NCBI GenBank assembly: GCA_963776665.1
Contig: CAVZNQ010000013.1
Coordinates: forward strand, 186,001 to 250,000
Direction: 5' to 3'
Origin: Roseiarcus sp963776665
Lineage (GTDB): Bacteria > Pseudomonadota > Alphaproteobacteria > Rhizobiales > Beijerinckiaceae
DNA length: 64,000 nucleotides
The notes beneath the pieces are model-generated. The model was not told the DNA's origin and searched no databases. It worked only from the letters and a program-made list of their open reading frames with translations. Position numbers and translations under genes: made by a program. Below are positions 18,231-28,104 of the stretch, piece after piece; the stretch's first letter is position 1; every line of letters starts with the position of its first letter.

Positions 18231-19681
18231 CAACCGTGCCCCTCTTTGACGAGGTCGCTCGACACGGCTTTTCTCTCCTTGAGAAAAACCGACGGCAAGC
18301 GCGTCGACACGAGGCCCCTCGGCTTCCAAATCATCATGATCACCATTGCCGCGCCAAACAGCAGCATGCGGTATTGCGTCGGATCGAAGTCCTCGCCGAA
18401 GATCTTCTTCATCCAGTCGAGTTCGCGCATCAATTCGGGAACGCCAATCATCACCGCGGCGGCGATGGCGACCCCGAGCTGGGAACCCATGCCGCCGAGA
18501 ACGACGATGGCGAGGATCGTCGCCGACTCGATGAAGGTGAAGCTTTCGGGGCTCACGAACCCCTGACGCACCGAGAAGAAAGAACCGGCGAAGCCCCCGA
18601 ACATCGCCCCCAGCGCGAAGGCGGTCAGCTTGGTGTTGGTGGTGTTGATGCCGAGCGACCGGCAGGCGATCTCGTCCTCCCGCAGCGCTTCCCACGCCCG
18701 CCCGATCGGCAGCCGGCGCAGCCTGATGGTGACGAAATTGGTGAGGAGGGCGAGAGCGAGGATGAGATAGAAAAGAAAGATCGTGCGGTAGATCGGGGTG
18801 AAGGGGAGATGAAAGATCGCCGCGAATCCATTGTCGTCATCGTTGAAGGGAATACCGAAGAACGAAACATGCGGAATGCTGCTGATGCCGGCGTAGCCGT
18901 TGGTCAAGTCGACCCAGTTGATGAGGACGAGACGGATAATCTCGCCAAACGCGAGGGTGACGATCGCCAGATAATCGCCCCTGAGCCTGAGAACCGGAAA
19001 TCCGAGAATTACCCCCCACATCGCGGAGAGAATGCCGGCGAGGGGGAGGCAGATCCAGAACGACAGGCCGAAAGTGGTCGAGAGAAGCGCGTAGGAATAG
19101 GCGCCGACCGCATAAAACGCGACATAGCCGAGATCGAGGAGGCCGGCCAGGCCGACAACGATGTTCAGTCCCCAGCCCAGCATGACGTAGATCAGGATCT
19201 GGACGCCGTAGTTGTTGATCCATTTCAGCGAGCCGCCCGGCCCAAGAAGGCCAAGGGCGATAAAGGGAAACACGATGACGAGGCCGAGCATGAAGGGGCC
19301 GAAATAACGTCCGAATGCCGCGCGGGCGGCCGAAGGCGGGGCCGTGCCCTCGCCCTCTCGCGCCGCCTGGACCAGCGCGCCGCCCATGCCGCCGGCGGCG
19401 ATCGAGCCGACGCGGTCGAACCATATCCGCCAATCGGCCCGCGCCATCTGGCGCAGGAAGACGAACACGAAGACAAGGGCCGCGATCGCAAACGAGAGCG
19501 GCCAGCGGCCGATCAGAACGAGCTCGTTTTCGATGTTCGATTCGGCGTGATAGCTGATGATCGGAAACGCCAGGCCGAAGGCGACCAGCGCGGCGGCGGC
19601 GGCCGTGCGAAGCGCCGGAACGAGCTGCCCGGCGCCCTCGACGCTTTCGGCGAGCCCGGAGGCCTGAGAGGGCGCGCTCAT
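18230..19681 (-). CDS. livM: Branched-chain amino acid ABC transporter permease LivM
   Basis: Inner-membrane permease subunit. The ATG at 19681 follows the livH stop by 2 bases; an in-frame TTG at 19687 is the only alternative. The N-terminal 130 residues contain two extra helices and a hydrophilic loop, giving 483 residues against about 425 in E. coli. The core LivM signatures are NIVVGLAGLLDLGYVAFYAVGAY, FGEIIRLVLINW and the ATPase-coupling loop GRAWEALREDEIACRSLGIN. It pairs with LivH in the membrane. Confidence 0.95.
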   Translation of the reverse strand: MSAPSQASGLAESVEGAGQLVPALRTAAAAALVAFGLAFPIISYHAESNIENELVLIGRWPLSFAIAALVFVFVFLRQMARADWRIWFDRVGSIAAGGMGGALVQAAREGEGTAPPSAARAAFGRYFGPFMLGLVIVFPFIALGLLGPGGSLKWINNYGVQILIYVMLGWGLNIVVGLAGLLDLGYVAFYAVGAYSYALLSTTFGLSFWICLPLAGILSAMWGVILGFPVLRLRGDYLAIVTLAFGEIIRLVLINWVDLTNGYAGISSIPHVSFFGIPFNDDDNGFAAIFHLPFTPIYRTIFLFYLILALALLTNFVTIRLRRLPIGRAWEALREDEIACRSLGINTTNTKLTAFALGAMFGGFAGSFFSVRQGFVSPESFTFIESATILAIVVLGGMGSQLGVAIAAAVMIGVPELMRELDWMKKIFGEDFDPTQYRMLLFGAAMVIMMIWKPRGLVSTRLPSVFLKERKAVSSDLVKEGHG

Positions 19682-19683
19682 GC

Positions 19684-20601
19684 TCAAACCTTCTCCACTT
19701 CAGGTCGCCCGAGAATGCCCGACGGCAGGAATATGAGGGTGATGGCGAGAATCATGAACGCCGCCACGTCCTTGTAATCGGTGGTGAAATAGGACGACCA
19801 GAACACCTCTATGAGCCCGATCAAAAGGCCGCCGAGCACCGCTCCCGGCAGGGAGCCGATTCCGCCCAGCACCGCGGCGGTGAAGGCCTTCACTCCCGGC
19901 ACGAAGCCGTCGGCGAAATTCACCACGCCGTAGTAGATGACGAACATGACCCCGGCGACTGCCGCTAGCGCAGCGCCGATCACAAAAGTGATTGAAATTG
20001 TTGCGTCGACGTCGATCCCGAGCAGCGCAGCCATCTTGCGGTCCTGCTCGCAGGCGCGCTGCGCCCGCCCGAGCGAAGTATGCTGAACGAGATACCAGAA
20101 GGCCGCGAGAAGAACGGCCGTGACGACCATGATCAGGATCTGGCGCACCGACAAGGTCACGTCATACGTGCCGCCGACCGTCAGATTGAAGACGTGATTG
20201 GGCAGCGCGGGCGCAGGCTTGTTGCGCGGCCCTTGGACAACCTGGACAAAATTCGACAGGAAGATCGACATTCCGATAGCCGAAATCAGCGGCGCCAGCC
20301 GGAACGATCCGCGCAGCGGTCGGTAAGCGAGGCGTTCGATCGCCCAGTTCCATAACGCGGTCAGCGCCATCGCCGCGATCAGCACCACGACAAATACCAG
20401 CGGCAGCGAACCCAGATGCAGAATCTGGGTCAAAATCATGAATATGATCAGCGCGATGAAAGCCGAGAGCATGAACACGTCGCCGTGGGCGAAGTTGACC
20501 ATGCCGATGATGCCGAAAACCATCGTGTAGCCGATCGCGATGAGCCCGTAGATCGACCCCAGCGTGAGCCCGTTAATAAGCTGCTGCAGGAAATTGGTCA
20601 T
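19684..20601 (-). CDS. livH: Branched-chain amino acid ABC transporter permease LivH
   Basis: Inner-membrane permease subunit and first gene of the liv operon. The start at 20601 gives MTNFLQQLINGLTLGSIYGL, the typical LivH beginning. Signatures are AIGYTMVFGIIGMVNFAHGD, the EAA-like coupling loop RAQRACEQDRKMAALLGID, and GGIGSLPGAVLGGLLIGLIE. 305 residues, eight helices expected. The divergent 461-base region upstream holds a long hairpin that could belong to its control. Confidence 0.95.
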   Translation of the reverse strand: MTNFLQQLINGLTLGSIYGLIAIGYTMVFGIIGMVNFAHGDVFMLSAFIALIIFMILTQILHLGSLPLVFVVVLIAAMALTALWNWAIERLAYRPLRGSFRLAPLISAIGMSIFLSNFVQVVQGPRNKPAPALPNHVFNLTVGGTYDVTLSVRQILIMVVTAVLLAAFWYLVQHTSLGRAQRACEQDRKMAALLGIDVDATISITFVIGAALAAVAGVMFVIYYGVVNFADGFVPGVKAFTAAVLGGIGSLPGAVLGGLLIGLIEVFWSSYFTTDYKDVAAFMILAITLIFLPSGILGRPEVEKV

Positions 20602-21062
20602 GCGCCGACCGCCCCTATTGTTTCGCTCCGCTTCGCAGGAAACGTGCCATTGACGTTGGCCGCCCCCGTCCTTCACCCGGTGTCGATCCGCCGCCCCCCT
20701 TTAAGCGATCCGAACCGCGCCTTTTGATGAGCAGCCTAGCCGCCATGCGCGCCCACGGCAACTCGACGGTTGGAGCGGCCGCGCAGGGTCGCCCAGGTCG
20801 CGGGTTGCTCGGCGCCAGAGTGTTATCGCCCGAGCGTAGTATCAAGACAAATACTTCGCTTCGGGCGAAAGGTTGTTCCCGCGATCCTCGTTCGAAGTGG
20901 CGACACGGTTACAAGTTCCAACCTCATCGCAAAGCAGGCGAACGATCCGCAACGTCTTGATCTTTGCCGCGCAATGCGAAAAACTGCCAGTAGAGCAGCC
21001 TTTGAACTGCGCGAGGCGGCGCAACGGCGGACGGATCATGGCCGCAAGGGAAGGAAACGTCG
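20602..21062 (+). other. Divergent intergenic region between liv and cox operons
   Basis: 461 bases without a credible gene between livH (minus) and coxG (plus). It should hold both promoters; no clear -35/-10 pair is recognisable. The notable element is the hairpin at 20826-20868. Confidence 0.6.
20826..20868. promoter_or_regulatory. Long imperfect hairpin / operator-like inverted repeat
   Basis: Arms 20826-20842 and 20851-20868 pair over 16 bp: TCGCCCGA with TCGGGCGA, GCG with CGC (one bulged T), one T/T mismatch, then AGTAT with ATACT, closing an 8-base loop CAAGACAA. There is no T-run on either side, so it is not a simple terminator. It sits 225 bases before livH and 195 before coxG. Confidence 0.6.
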
Positions 21063-21646
21063 ATGGCCATGACAATGACGGGCGACGTGACCTTGCCCGC
21101 CGATCGGCCGAAGGTGTGGGCGCTTCTAAACGACCCGGACGTGCTCAAGGCTTGCATCCCGGGCTGCGAGTCGCTCGAGCGATCCGGAGAGAACGGCTTC
21201 GCCGCCGTGGTCAAGACCAAAATCGGGCCGGTTTCGACGACCTTCAGAGGCAAAGTCGAACTCTCGGACCTCACGCCGCTCGTGGGCTACACCATCAAGG
21301 GCGAGGGTGAGGGCGGCGTCGCCGGCTTCGCCAAGGGCGGGGCGAAAGTTTCGCTTGCCGACGCGTCAGGCGGAACGCTGCTGCATTACGACGTCGAGGC
21401 GCATGTCGGCGGCAAGATCGCCCAGCTCGGAGCGCGTCTCATTGACGGCGTCGCCAAGAATATGGCGGATAAGTTTTTCGCCAATTTCGCCGCCATCGCC
21501 GCCGCAGGCGCCGCTCCAGCGGGCGTAGCCGAACCGGCGGCCCCCACCATCGCGGCCGTCGCTCCGACGGTCGAATCGCCGGCCCCTGCCCGCCCCGCGG
21601 CGCAAGCAATCCCGACAGATACATCTTGGTTCAGGAGGATATGGGA

Positions 21647-21671
<25 letters not shown>
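21063..21671 (+). CDS. coxG: CoxG family protein (SRPBCC fold)
   Basis: CO-dehydrogenase subunit G family member, needed in known cox systems to attach the molybdenum hydroxylase to the membrane. The SRPBCC start MTGDVTLPADRPKVWALLND and the CoxG signature VLKACIPGCESLE are clear; residues 1-145 form the domain. A Pro/Ala-rich linker follows, then an amphipathic aromatic end WFRRIWEWFMSLWR likely to insert in the membrane. 202 residues. First gene of the plus-strand molybdenum hydroxylase operon; its end overlaps the next gene by 25 bases. Confidence 0.92.
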
Positions 21672-22141
<470 letters not shown>

Positions 22142-22178
22142 CCGCTCGCTTCAAGCCGTTCCAAGGGAGAGAAACATC

Positions 22179-24545
22179 ATGAGCGCGACCGGCATTGGCG
22201 CCTCTGTTAAGCGCACGGAAGACATCCGCTTCATCACCGGCAAGGGCCGTTACGTGGACGACTTCAATCGCCCCGGACAAGCCTACGCCTATTTTCTGCG
22301 ATCGCCGCATGCGCACGCGACAATCGACAGGATCGATGCGTCTGCCGCGCTTAAAGCGCCGGGCGCAGTGACGGTTCTAACCGGCGCCGACGCCGCAGGA
22401 GACAAGATCGGCGCCCACGTTGGCGGTGTGACAGTCCATTTCAAGGACGGTTCGCCAATGAAAGCAGGGGCGTTTCCGGCGCTTGCTCACGGCAAGGCGC
22501 TCTATGTCGGCGATCCCGTCGCCGTTGTCATCGCCGAAACCTACGCGCAGGCGCGCGACGCGGCGGAGAAGATCGTGGTCGACTACGGCGTTCTGCCCGC
22601 CGTCGTCGACACGGCGAACGCGGCCAAACCGGGGCAGCCCCAGGTGCACGAGATTGCCCCCAACAACACAGTGTTCAACTGGCATCTCGGCGACAAGGCT
22701 TCGACGGACGCGGCGTTTGCGGCGGCGAAGCACGTGACGAAGATCGACCTCGTCAACAATCGAACGATCCCCAACGCCATGGAGCCGCGCGCAGCGCTGG
22801 GCGACTATGACGACGGCACGGACGTCATAACGCTCTACACCACCAGCCAAAACCCTCATCTCGCGCGGGTCCTCCTGTCGGCGTTTCAGGGCGTCGCGCC
22901 CGAGAACAAGCTGCGCGTCATCGCGCCCGACGTGGGCGGCGGCTTCGGCTCCAAAATTTTCGTCTACAACGAAGAGACCGTCTGCGCCTGGGCGGCCAAG
23001 AAGATCAACCGGCCGGTCAAATGGACGGCGGAACGAACGGAATCCTTCCTGGCGGACGCTCATGGCCGCGACCATGTTTCGCATGCGGAACTTGCTCTCG
23101 ACTCCGGTGGCAAGATTCTTGGCCTGCGCGTGCATACGATCGCGAACCTCGGGGCCTATCCGTCGACATTTTGGGCAGGTGTGCCAACATGGTTGTACGG
23201 GCCGCTCCTATCGGGTCAGTACAACATCCCGGCGATTTACGTGGAAGTTGACGGGGTCTATACGAATACCGTGTCGGTCGACGCGGTGCGCGGCGCGGGC
23301 CGGCCGGAGGCTACCTTTCTGATCGAGCGCATCGTCGAAAAGGCCGCGCGGGAGACCGGACACGATCCGGCAGAGTTTCGGCGGAAGAACTTCGTCGCCT
23401 CGTTCCCCCATCAGACGCCCGTCGTTTTTGCCTACGACGTCGGCGACTATGGCAAGGCGCTCGACAAGGCGCTCGAGCTCGCCGACTACAAGGGCCTGTC
23501 CGCCCGCAAGGCGGCTTCCGCCGCCAAGGGCAAGCTGCGTGGCGTGGGATTTTCCGCGTATATCGAGGCATGCGGCCTTGCGCCCTCCCAAACAGCGGGC
23601 GCGATCGGCATCGGCGTCGGGCAATGGGAATCCGCCGAGGTGCGCGTGAATATGATCGGGACCGTTGAAGTTCTGACCGGGTCGCATAGCCATGGCCAGG
23701 GTCACGAGACGACGTTCGCGCAGTTGGTTTCCTCGCGCCTCGGCATCCCGATGGAGAATGTTTCGATCGTCCACGGCGACACCGACAAGGTGCAGATGGG
23801 CATGGGCACCTATGGCTCACGCTCGGGCGCGGTCGGCATGTCGGCGATCTTCAAAGCCCTCGACAAGATCGAGGCCAAGGCGAAGAAGGTCGCCGGCCAC
23901 CTGCTCGAAGCTGCCGAGGGCGACATCGAGTTCAAGGACGGCAAATTCACGGTCAAGGGTACCGACAAGTCGATTGATTTCGCTTCAGTCGCCACCAACG
24001 CCTACCTCGCGCACAAGTTCAATGGCCAGGAACTTGAGCCCGGGTTGAAGGAGACCGCGTTCTGGGATCCGAAGAACTTCACCTACCCCGCCGGCGTTCA
24101 TATCTGCGAAGTCGAGATTGATCCGCAGACGGGCGTCGTGACGATCGAACGCTGGACCGCGGTTGACGACTTCGGCAAGCTCATCAATCCGATGATCGTA
24201 GAGGGCCAAATTCATGGCGGGGTCGCGCACGGTATCGGTCAGGCATTGATGGAGGGCGCTCACTACGACGCGGACGGACAATTGCTCACCGCGAGCTTCA
24301 TGGACTACTGCATGCCGCGCGCCGACGACCTGCCCTCCTTCAAGATCGACACGATCGAAACGCCCTGCCCATCCAATCCGCTCGGGATCAAAGGCTGTGG
24401 CGAAGCGGGCGCCATCGCCTCGCCCCCCGCGGTCATCAACGCCATCACCGACGCGCTGGGGCATGAAGAGATCGAGATGCCGGCGACCCCGCAGGCCGTC
24501 TGGCGCGCCGCCCAAAAGGCGCCGATGAAGCGCGCCGCGGAATGA
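22179..24545 (+). CDS. Molybdenum hydroxylase large subunit, form II CoxL-like (xanthine dehydrogenase family)
   Basis: 788-residue molybdopterin-binding catalytic subunit. The N-terminal GASVKRTEDIRFITGKGRYVDD and the cofactor segments GGGFGSK and GQGHETTFAQ are visible. The active-site loop at residues 370-376 reads VRGAGRP, the form II/xanthine-dehydrogenase type, not AYXCSFR of true aerobic CO dehydrogenase, which carries the copper-ligand cysteine. The catalytic glutamate region KGCGEAGAIASPPAVINAI is at the C-terminus. The substrate is therefore unknown: a purine, aldehyde, aromatic or, disputed, CO. It lies between the small and medium subunit genes. Confidence 0.93.
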   Translation: MSATGIGASVKRTEDIRFITGKGRYVDDFNRPGQAYAYFLRSPHAHATIDRIDASAALKAPGAVTVLTGADAAGDKIGAHVGGVTVHFKDGSPMKAGAFPALAHGKALYVGDPVAVVIAETYAQARDAAEKIVVDYGVLPAVVDTANAAKPGQPQVHEIAPNNTVFNWHLGDKASTDAAFAAAKHVTKIDLVNNRTIPNAMEPRAALGDYDDGTDVITLYTTSQNPHLARVLLSAFQGVAPENKLRVIAPDVGGGFGSKIFVYNEETVCAWAAKKINRPVKWTAERTESFLADAHGRDHVSHAELALDSGGKILGLRVHTIANLGAYPSTFWAGVPTWLYGPLLSGQYNIPAIYVEVDGVYTNTVSVDAVRGAGRPEATFLIERIVEKAARETGHDPAEFRRKNFVASFPHQTPVVFAYDVGDYGKALDKALELADYKGLSARKAASAAKGKLRGVGFSAYIEACGLAPSQTAGAIGIGVGQWESAEVRVNMIGTVEVLTGSHSHGQGHETTFAQLVSSRLGIPMENVSIVHGDTDKVQMGMGTYGSRSGAVGMSAIFKALDKIEAKAKKVAGHLLEAAEGDIEFKDGKFTVKGTDKSIDFASVATNAYLAHKFNGQELEPGLKETAFWDPKNFTYPAGVHICEVEIDPQTGVVTIERWTAVDDFGKLINPMIVEGQIHGGVAHGIGQALMEGAHYDADGQLLTASFMDYCMPRADDLPSFKIDTIETPCPSNPLGIKGCGEAGAIASPPAVINAITDALGHEEIEMPATPQAVWRAAQKAPMKRAAE

Positions 24546-24604
24546 AAGAGCCAGTGTCGGCGGCAAGCCGCCTTCCCCATTGCCCGCATTCGGAGAATTG
24601 AGAC

Positions 24605-25399
24605 ATGTACGCCTTTGAATATCATCGCCCCCACACGCTGTCCGGCGCCCTCGCGGATCTGGCGAAAGCCGACGTCAAGGCCCTCGCCGGCGGCATGACG
24701 CTGTTGCCGACGATGAAGCTGCGCCTCGCTTCGCCATCCGCGCTCGTCGATCTCAAAAGTGTGCCTGAGCTGACCGGCATCGCCCGGGAGGGAGATAATC
24801 TCGTCATCGGGGCGATGAGCCGCCACGCTGACGTCGCAGGCAACACGATCGTGAAGGGGGCGATTCCCGCGCTCGCCAAACTCGCGGGCGGCATCGGCGA
24901 TCCGCATGTGCGCAACATGGGCACGATTGGCGGCTCGATCGCCAACAACGACCCCTCCGCCGACTATCCGGCGGCCGCGCTCGCGCTGGGCGCCACGATC
25001 GTCACCAATAAGCGGCGCATCCTCGCCCAGGATTTCTTCACCGGCCTGTTCGAGACGGCCCTCGAGGCGGGCGAGCTCATCACGAGCGTGAGTTTCCCGA
25101 TCCCTCAGAAAGCGGCCTATATGAAATTCGCCAACCCCGCCTCACGCTATGCTCTGGTCGGCGTTTTCGTCGCCAAGACGGCCGGCGGCGCCCGCGTTGC
25201 GGTGACCGGCGCCGGCTCGAACGGCGTCTTTCGCGCCAACGCGTTCGAAACGGCGCTCGCCGCAAATTTCTCTCCGTCCGCGCTCGAGGGCGTCTCCATG
25301 CCGGCAAGCGGCCTCAATTCCGACCTCCACGCCGACGCCGACTACCGCGCGCACCTGATCGGGGTCATGGCGAAACGCGCGGTTGCTGCCGCGGGCTGA
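24605..25399 (+). CDS. Molybdenum hydroxylase FAD subunit (CoxM-like)
   Basis: 264-residue FAD-binding medium subunit that takes electrons from the iron-sulfur subunit. Start MYAFEYHRPHTLSGALADL; FAD-pyrophosphate loop AGGMTLLPTMKLRLASP (family AGGxSL) and the second FAD motif TIGGSIANNDPSADYPAAAL, both in expected positions near residues 32-50 and 105-130. The usual C-terminal CO_deh_flav_C domain follows with ASRYALVGVFVAK. GGAGAATTGAGAC precedes the ATG. Confidence 0.95.
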   Translation: MYAFEYHRPHTLSGALADLAKADVKALAGGMTLLPTMKLRLASPSALVDLKSVPELTGIAREGDNLVIGAMSRHADVAGNTIVKGAIPALAKLAGGIGDPHVRNMGTIGGSIANNDPSADYPAAALALGATIVTNKRRILAQDFFTGLFETALEAGELITSVSFPIPQKAAYMKFANPASRYALVGVFVAKTAGGARVAVTGAGSNGVFRANAFETALAANFSPSALEGVSMPASGLNSDLHADADYRAHLIGVMAKRAVAAAG

Positions 25400-25474
25400 A
25401 CGGCTCGCCCATCAAGGATCCCGGTCCCGGTGATTGGTCGCCGGCCTTGACCCGGCCCCGAGCCTGTTTGCAGG

Positions 25475-26440
25475 GTGCGGCGGCGGATTTTCGACGCGGA
25501 GTTGATCTTGTCCCTGCATATCCCGACGGGTCCGGGCTCGATCGACGACACGCTCGCCCTGCTCGGCGAGGCTTCCTACGTCGGCGACCGGCCGCTTGCG
25601 ACCGTCATTTTCCTCAGTCTGCGACTGGCGCGGCCGCTGTTTCTCGAAGGCGAGGCTGGCGTCGGCAAGACGGAGGTCGCCAAGGTTCTCGCCGCCTCGC
25701 TCAATCGAAAGCTGATCCGGCTCCAATGCTACGAAGGCCTCGATGTCGCGAGCGCGGTCTACGAGTGGAACTATCCCGCGCAGATGATGGCGATCCGGCT
25801 CGCCGAAGCCGCCGGCGAGCATGACAAGGATCGCATCGAGCACGACATCTTCTCGCTGCGCTACCTCATCAAGCGGCCGCTGTTGCAGGCGCTCGAGCCG
25901 GGGACCAACGGCGCGCCGGTGCTCTTGATCGACGAGATCGACCGCGCCGACGAGGCCTTCGAAGCCTATCTGCTCGAAATCCTGTCCGATTTTCAGGTGA
26001 CGATCCCAGAAATCGGCGCTCTCAAGGCGCCTGAGCCGCCGATCGTCGTCATCACCTCCAACCGCACGCGGGAGATCCACGACGCGCTCAAGCGCCGCTG
26101 TCTCTACCACTGGCTCGGCTACCCCGACCTCGCTCGCGAGATGGCGATCGTGCGCGCCAAGGCGCCGCGGGCGCCGCAACGCCTGACCGCCGAGCTCGTC
26201 GCGTTCGTCCAGCGCCTGCGCCAGCAAGACCTCTTCAAGGCGCCGGGCGTCGCCGAAACATTGGACTGGGCGGCGGCGCTGGCCGAGCTCGATGCGGTCG
26301 CCCTCGATCCGGCGCAGGTTTCCGACACCCTCGGCGTGCTGCTCAAGTACCAGGACGACATCGCCAAGATCGACGGCGCGAAGGCGCAAGCGCTGATCGA
26401 GGAGAGCCGCGCCGAGCTTCGTCGGCTGGAGATCGGATAA
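25475..26440 (+). CDS. MoxR-family AAA+ ATPase (CoxD-like)
   Basis: AAA+ chaperone which, in cox clusters, works with the following VWA protein to mature the molybdenum active site. Walker A FLEGEAGVGKTEVAK, Walker B VLLIDEIDRAD, sensor VITSNRTREIHDALKRRC. GTG at 25475 gives 321 residues; TTG at 25508 with GCGGAG upstream is an equally good start and would remove 11 residues with no family similarity. It precedes the VWA gene by 34 bases, the standard MoxR-VWA arrangement. Confidence 0.92.
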   Translation: MRRRIFDAELILSLHIPTGPGSIDDTLALLGEASYVGDRPLATVIFLSLRLARPLFLEGEAGVGKTEVAKVLAASLNRKLIRLQCYEGLDVASAVYEWNYPAQMMAIRLAEAAGEHDKDRIEHDIFSLRYLIKRPLLQALEPGTNGAPVLLIDEIDRADEAFEAYLLEILSDFQVTIPEIGALKAPEPPIVVITSNRTREIHDALKRRCLYHWLGYPDLAREMAIVRAKAPRAPQRLTAELVAFVQRLRQQDLFKAPGVAETLDWAAALAELDAVALDPAQVSDTLGVLLKYQDDIAKIDGAKAQALIEESRAELRRLEIG

Positions 26441-26474
26441 CGCCCAAGCGAAGCGCGAAAGGGGACGGAAAGGT

Positions 26475-27698
26475 TTGAGCACGTCGCATTCCGAAGCCGA
26501 GCCTGCGCGCGGAGGCCTGCTCGCGCACAACATCGTCCACTTCGCCCGCGCCCTCCGGGATGCCGGATTGCCGCTGGGACCGGGGGCGGTGCTCGACGCC
26601 TTCGCCGCGGTCGAGGCCGCGGGCATCGGCGATCGCGCCGACTTTTACACGACCTTGCATGCGGTCTTCGTCAAGAAGCATGAGGAGAGCCTGCTGTTCG
26701 AGCAGGCGTTCCGCATCTTCTGGAAGCGAAAGGGCCTGATCGAAAAGCTGATCGCGATGCTGTCGCCGCGGGCGCCCAGCCAGCGCGAACTCAAGCCTGC
26801 GCAGGCTGGAGCGAGCCGCGTCGCCGACGCGCTGTTCAAGTCGGCGCAAGACGGCGCAAAGCCGGTTCCCTCGATCGATCTCGACGCCCGGCTGACGATG
26901 TCAGGGGCCGAGATCCTCCGATCTAAGGACTTCGCCCAGATGAGCGCGGACGAGATCGAGCAGGCGCGCAAGGCGATCAAAAGACTCATGCTGCCCGAAG
27001 ACAAGCGCCGGACGCGACGTTTCGCGCCCGGCGGCCGCCGGGTTCGAATCGACGCGCGCCGCAGCTTCCGCCGCTCGCTTCAGCCCGGCGGCGTGATCGA
27101 CCTCGAGTTTCGCTCGCCGATCAATCGCGCCCCTCCGGTTGTCGCCTTGTGCGACATTTCCGGGTCGATGAACGAATACACGCGCCTGTTCCTGCATTTC
27201 CTGCATGCCCTGGGGGAAACGCGGCGGGTTTCGACGTTCCTCTTTGGCACCCGCCTGACTAATGTCACCCGGGCGATGCGGGCGCGCGATCCCGACGAGG
27301 CGCTGGCGCGATGCTCGGCCCTTGTTGTCGATTGGTCGGGCGGAACCCGGATCGGCGAGGCTCTGGCCCGCTTCAACCGAGATTGGTCGCGGCGCGTGCT
27401 CGGCCAGGGCGCCATCACGCTCCTCATCACCGACGGGCTGGAGCGGGACAGCCTCGACCGGCTCAGCGCCGAGATGGAGCGGCTCGCCAAATCGAGCCGA
27501 CGCGTCATCTGGGTCAACCCGCTGCTGCGCTTCGACGACTTTGCCGCGAAGGCGGGAGGAATCCGCGCCATGCTGCCTTACGTCGATTCGTTCCGGCCGA
27601 TCCACAATCTGGCCAGCATGGCCGACCTTTGCCGGTCGCTTTCGGGACCGGCAGACTCGTTGGGCGAGCGGAAAGATAGACTTCTGGCGGCCGAGTGA
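26475..27698 (+). CDS. VWA domain protein (CoxE-like)
   Basis: 407-residue von Willebrand A protein partnering the MoxR ATPase. The metal-ion-dependent adhesion site is intact: DISGSM near residue 226, a Thr in the SGGTRIGEAL segment, and LLITDGLER. The N-terminal half HNIVHFARALRDAGLPLGPG and FYTTLHAVFVKKHEE are CoxE features. TTG start with GAAAGG 4 bases upstream. Likely function is insertion or activation of the molybdenum centre. Confidence 0.92.
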   Translation: MSTSHSEAEPARGGLLAHNIVHFARALRDAGLPLGPGAVLDAFAAVEAAGIGDRADFYTTLHAVFVKKHEESLLFEQAFRIFWKRKGLIEKLIAMLSPRAPSQRELKPAQAGASRVADALFKSAQDGAKPVPSIDLDARLTMSGAEILRSKDFAQMSADEIEQARKAIKRLMLPEDKRRTRRFAPGGRRVRIDARRSFRRSLQPGGVIDLEFRSPINRAPPVVALCDISGSMNEYTRLFLHFLHALGETRRVSTFLFGTRLTNVTRAMRARDPDEALARCSALVVDWSGGTRIGEALARFNRDWSRRVLGQGAITLLITDGLERDSLDRLSAEMERLAKSSRRVIWVNPLLRFDDFAAKAGGIRAMLPYVDSFRPIHNLASMADLCRSLSGPADSLGERKDRLLAAE

Positions 27699-27780
27699 CC
27701 GCGGGCAGCCTTGCGGAGCGGCCTTGGCGGGGCCATTTTCGGGCGAACCGCGACGATCGGCGCGGAGGGAGGCTCACTTC

Positions 27781-28104
27781 ATGCTGACACGAGACGAAGA
27801 CGTGCTCGCCGCCGCCGAATCGTGGCGCGAAGCCGGGCGCAGCGTCGCGATCGCCACGGTCGTTGAAACCTGGGGATCGGCGCCGAGGCCTGTCGGCTCC
27901 CACCTCGTTATTGACGGCGAGGGAAATTTTCTCGGCTCCGTCTCCGGCGGCTGCGTCGAGGGCGCGGTCGTCGAGGAGGCGGCTGAGGTAATCGCCGAGG
28001 GCGCGCCGCGGATGCTGGAATTCGGCGTCGCCGACGAGACGGCCTGGCGCGTCGGCCTCTCCTGCGGCGGGCGGATCAAGGTCTATGTCGAGAAGCTCGC
28101 CTGA
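27781..28104 (+). CDS. XdhC N-terminal domain protein
   Basis: 107-residue protein equal to the first domain of XdhC (XdhC_CoxI), the chaperone that binds molybdenum cofactor and protects its sulfurated form before insertion. Signatures: VAIATVVETWGSAPRPVGSH and GSVSGGCVEGAVVEEA with the conserved cysteine, and the ending CGGRIKVYVEKL. GGAGGC precedes the ATG. The Rossmann half follows as a separate gene overlapping by one base (TGATG), so XdhC is split here. Confidence 0.93.
   Translation: MLTRDEDVLAAAESWREAGRSVAIATVVETWGSAPRPVGSHLVIDGEGNFLGSVSGGCVEGAVVEEAAEVIAEGAPRMLEFGVADETAWRVGLSCGGRIKVYVEKLA

Noticed and set aside
18236..19777. Open frame of 513 codons on the plus strand
   Set aside because: Antisense to livM; highly charged, unlike any protein family.
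22179..24545. Aerobic CO dehydrogenase large subunit
   Set aside because: The active-site loop is VRGAGRP, not AYXCSFR, so a genuine form I CO dehydrogenase is not supported.
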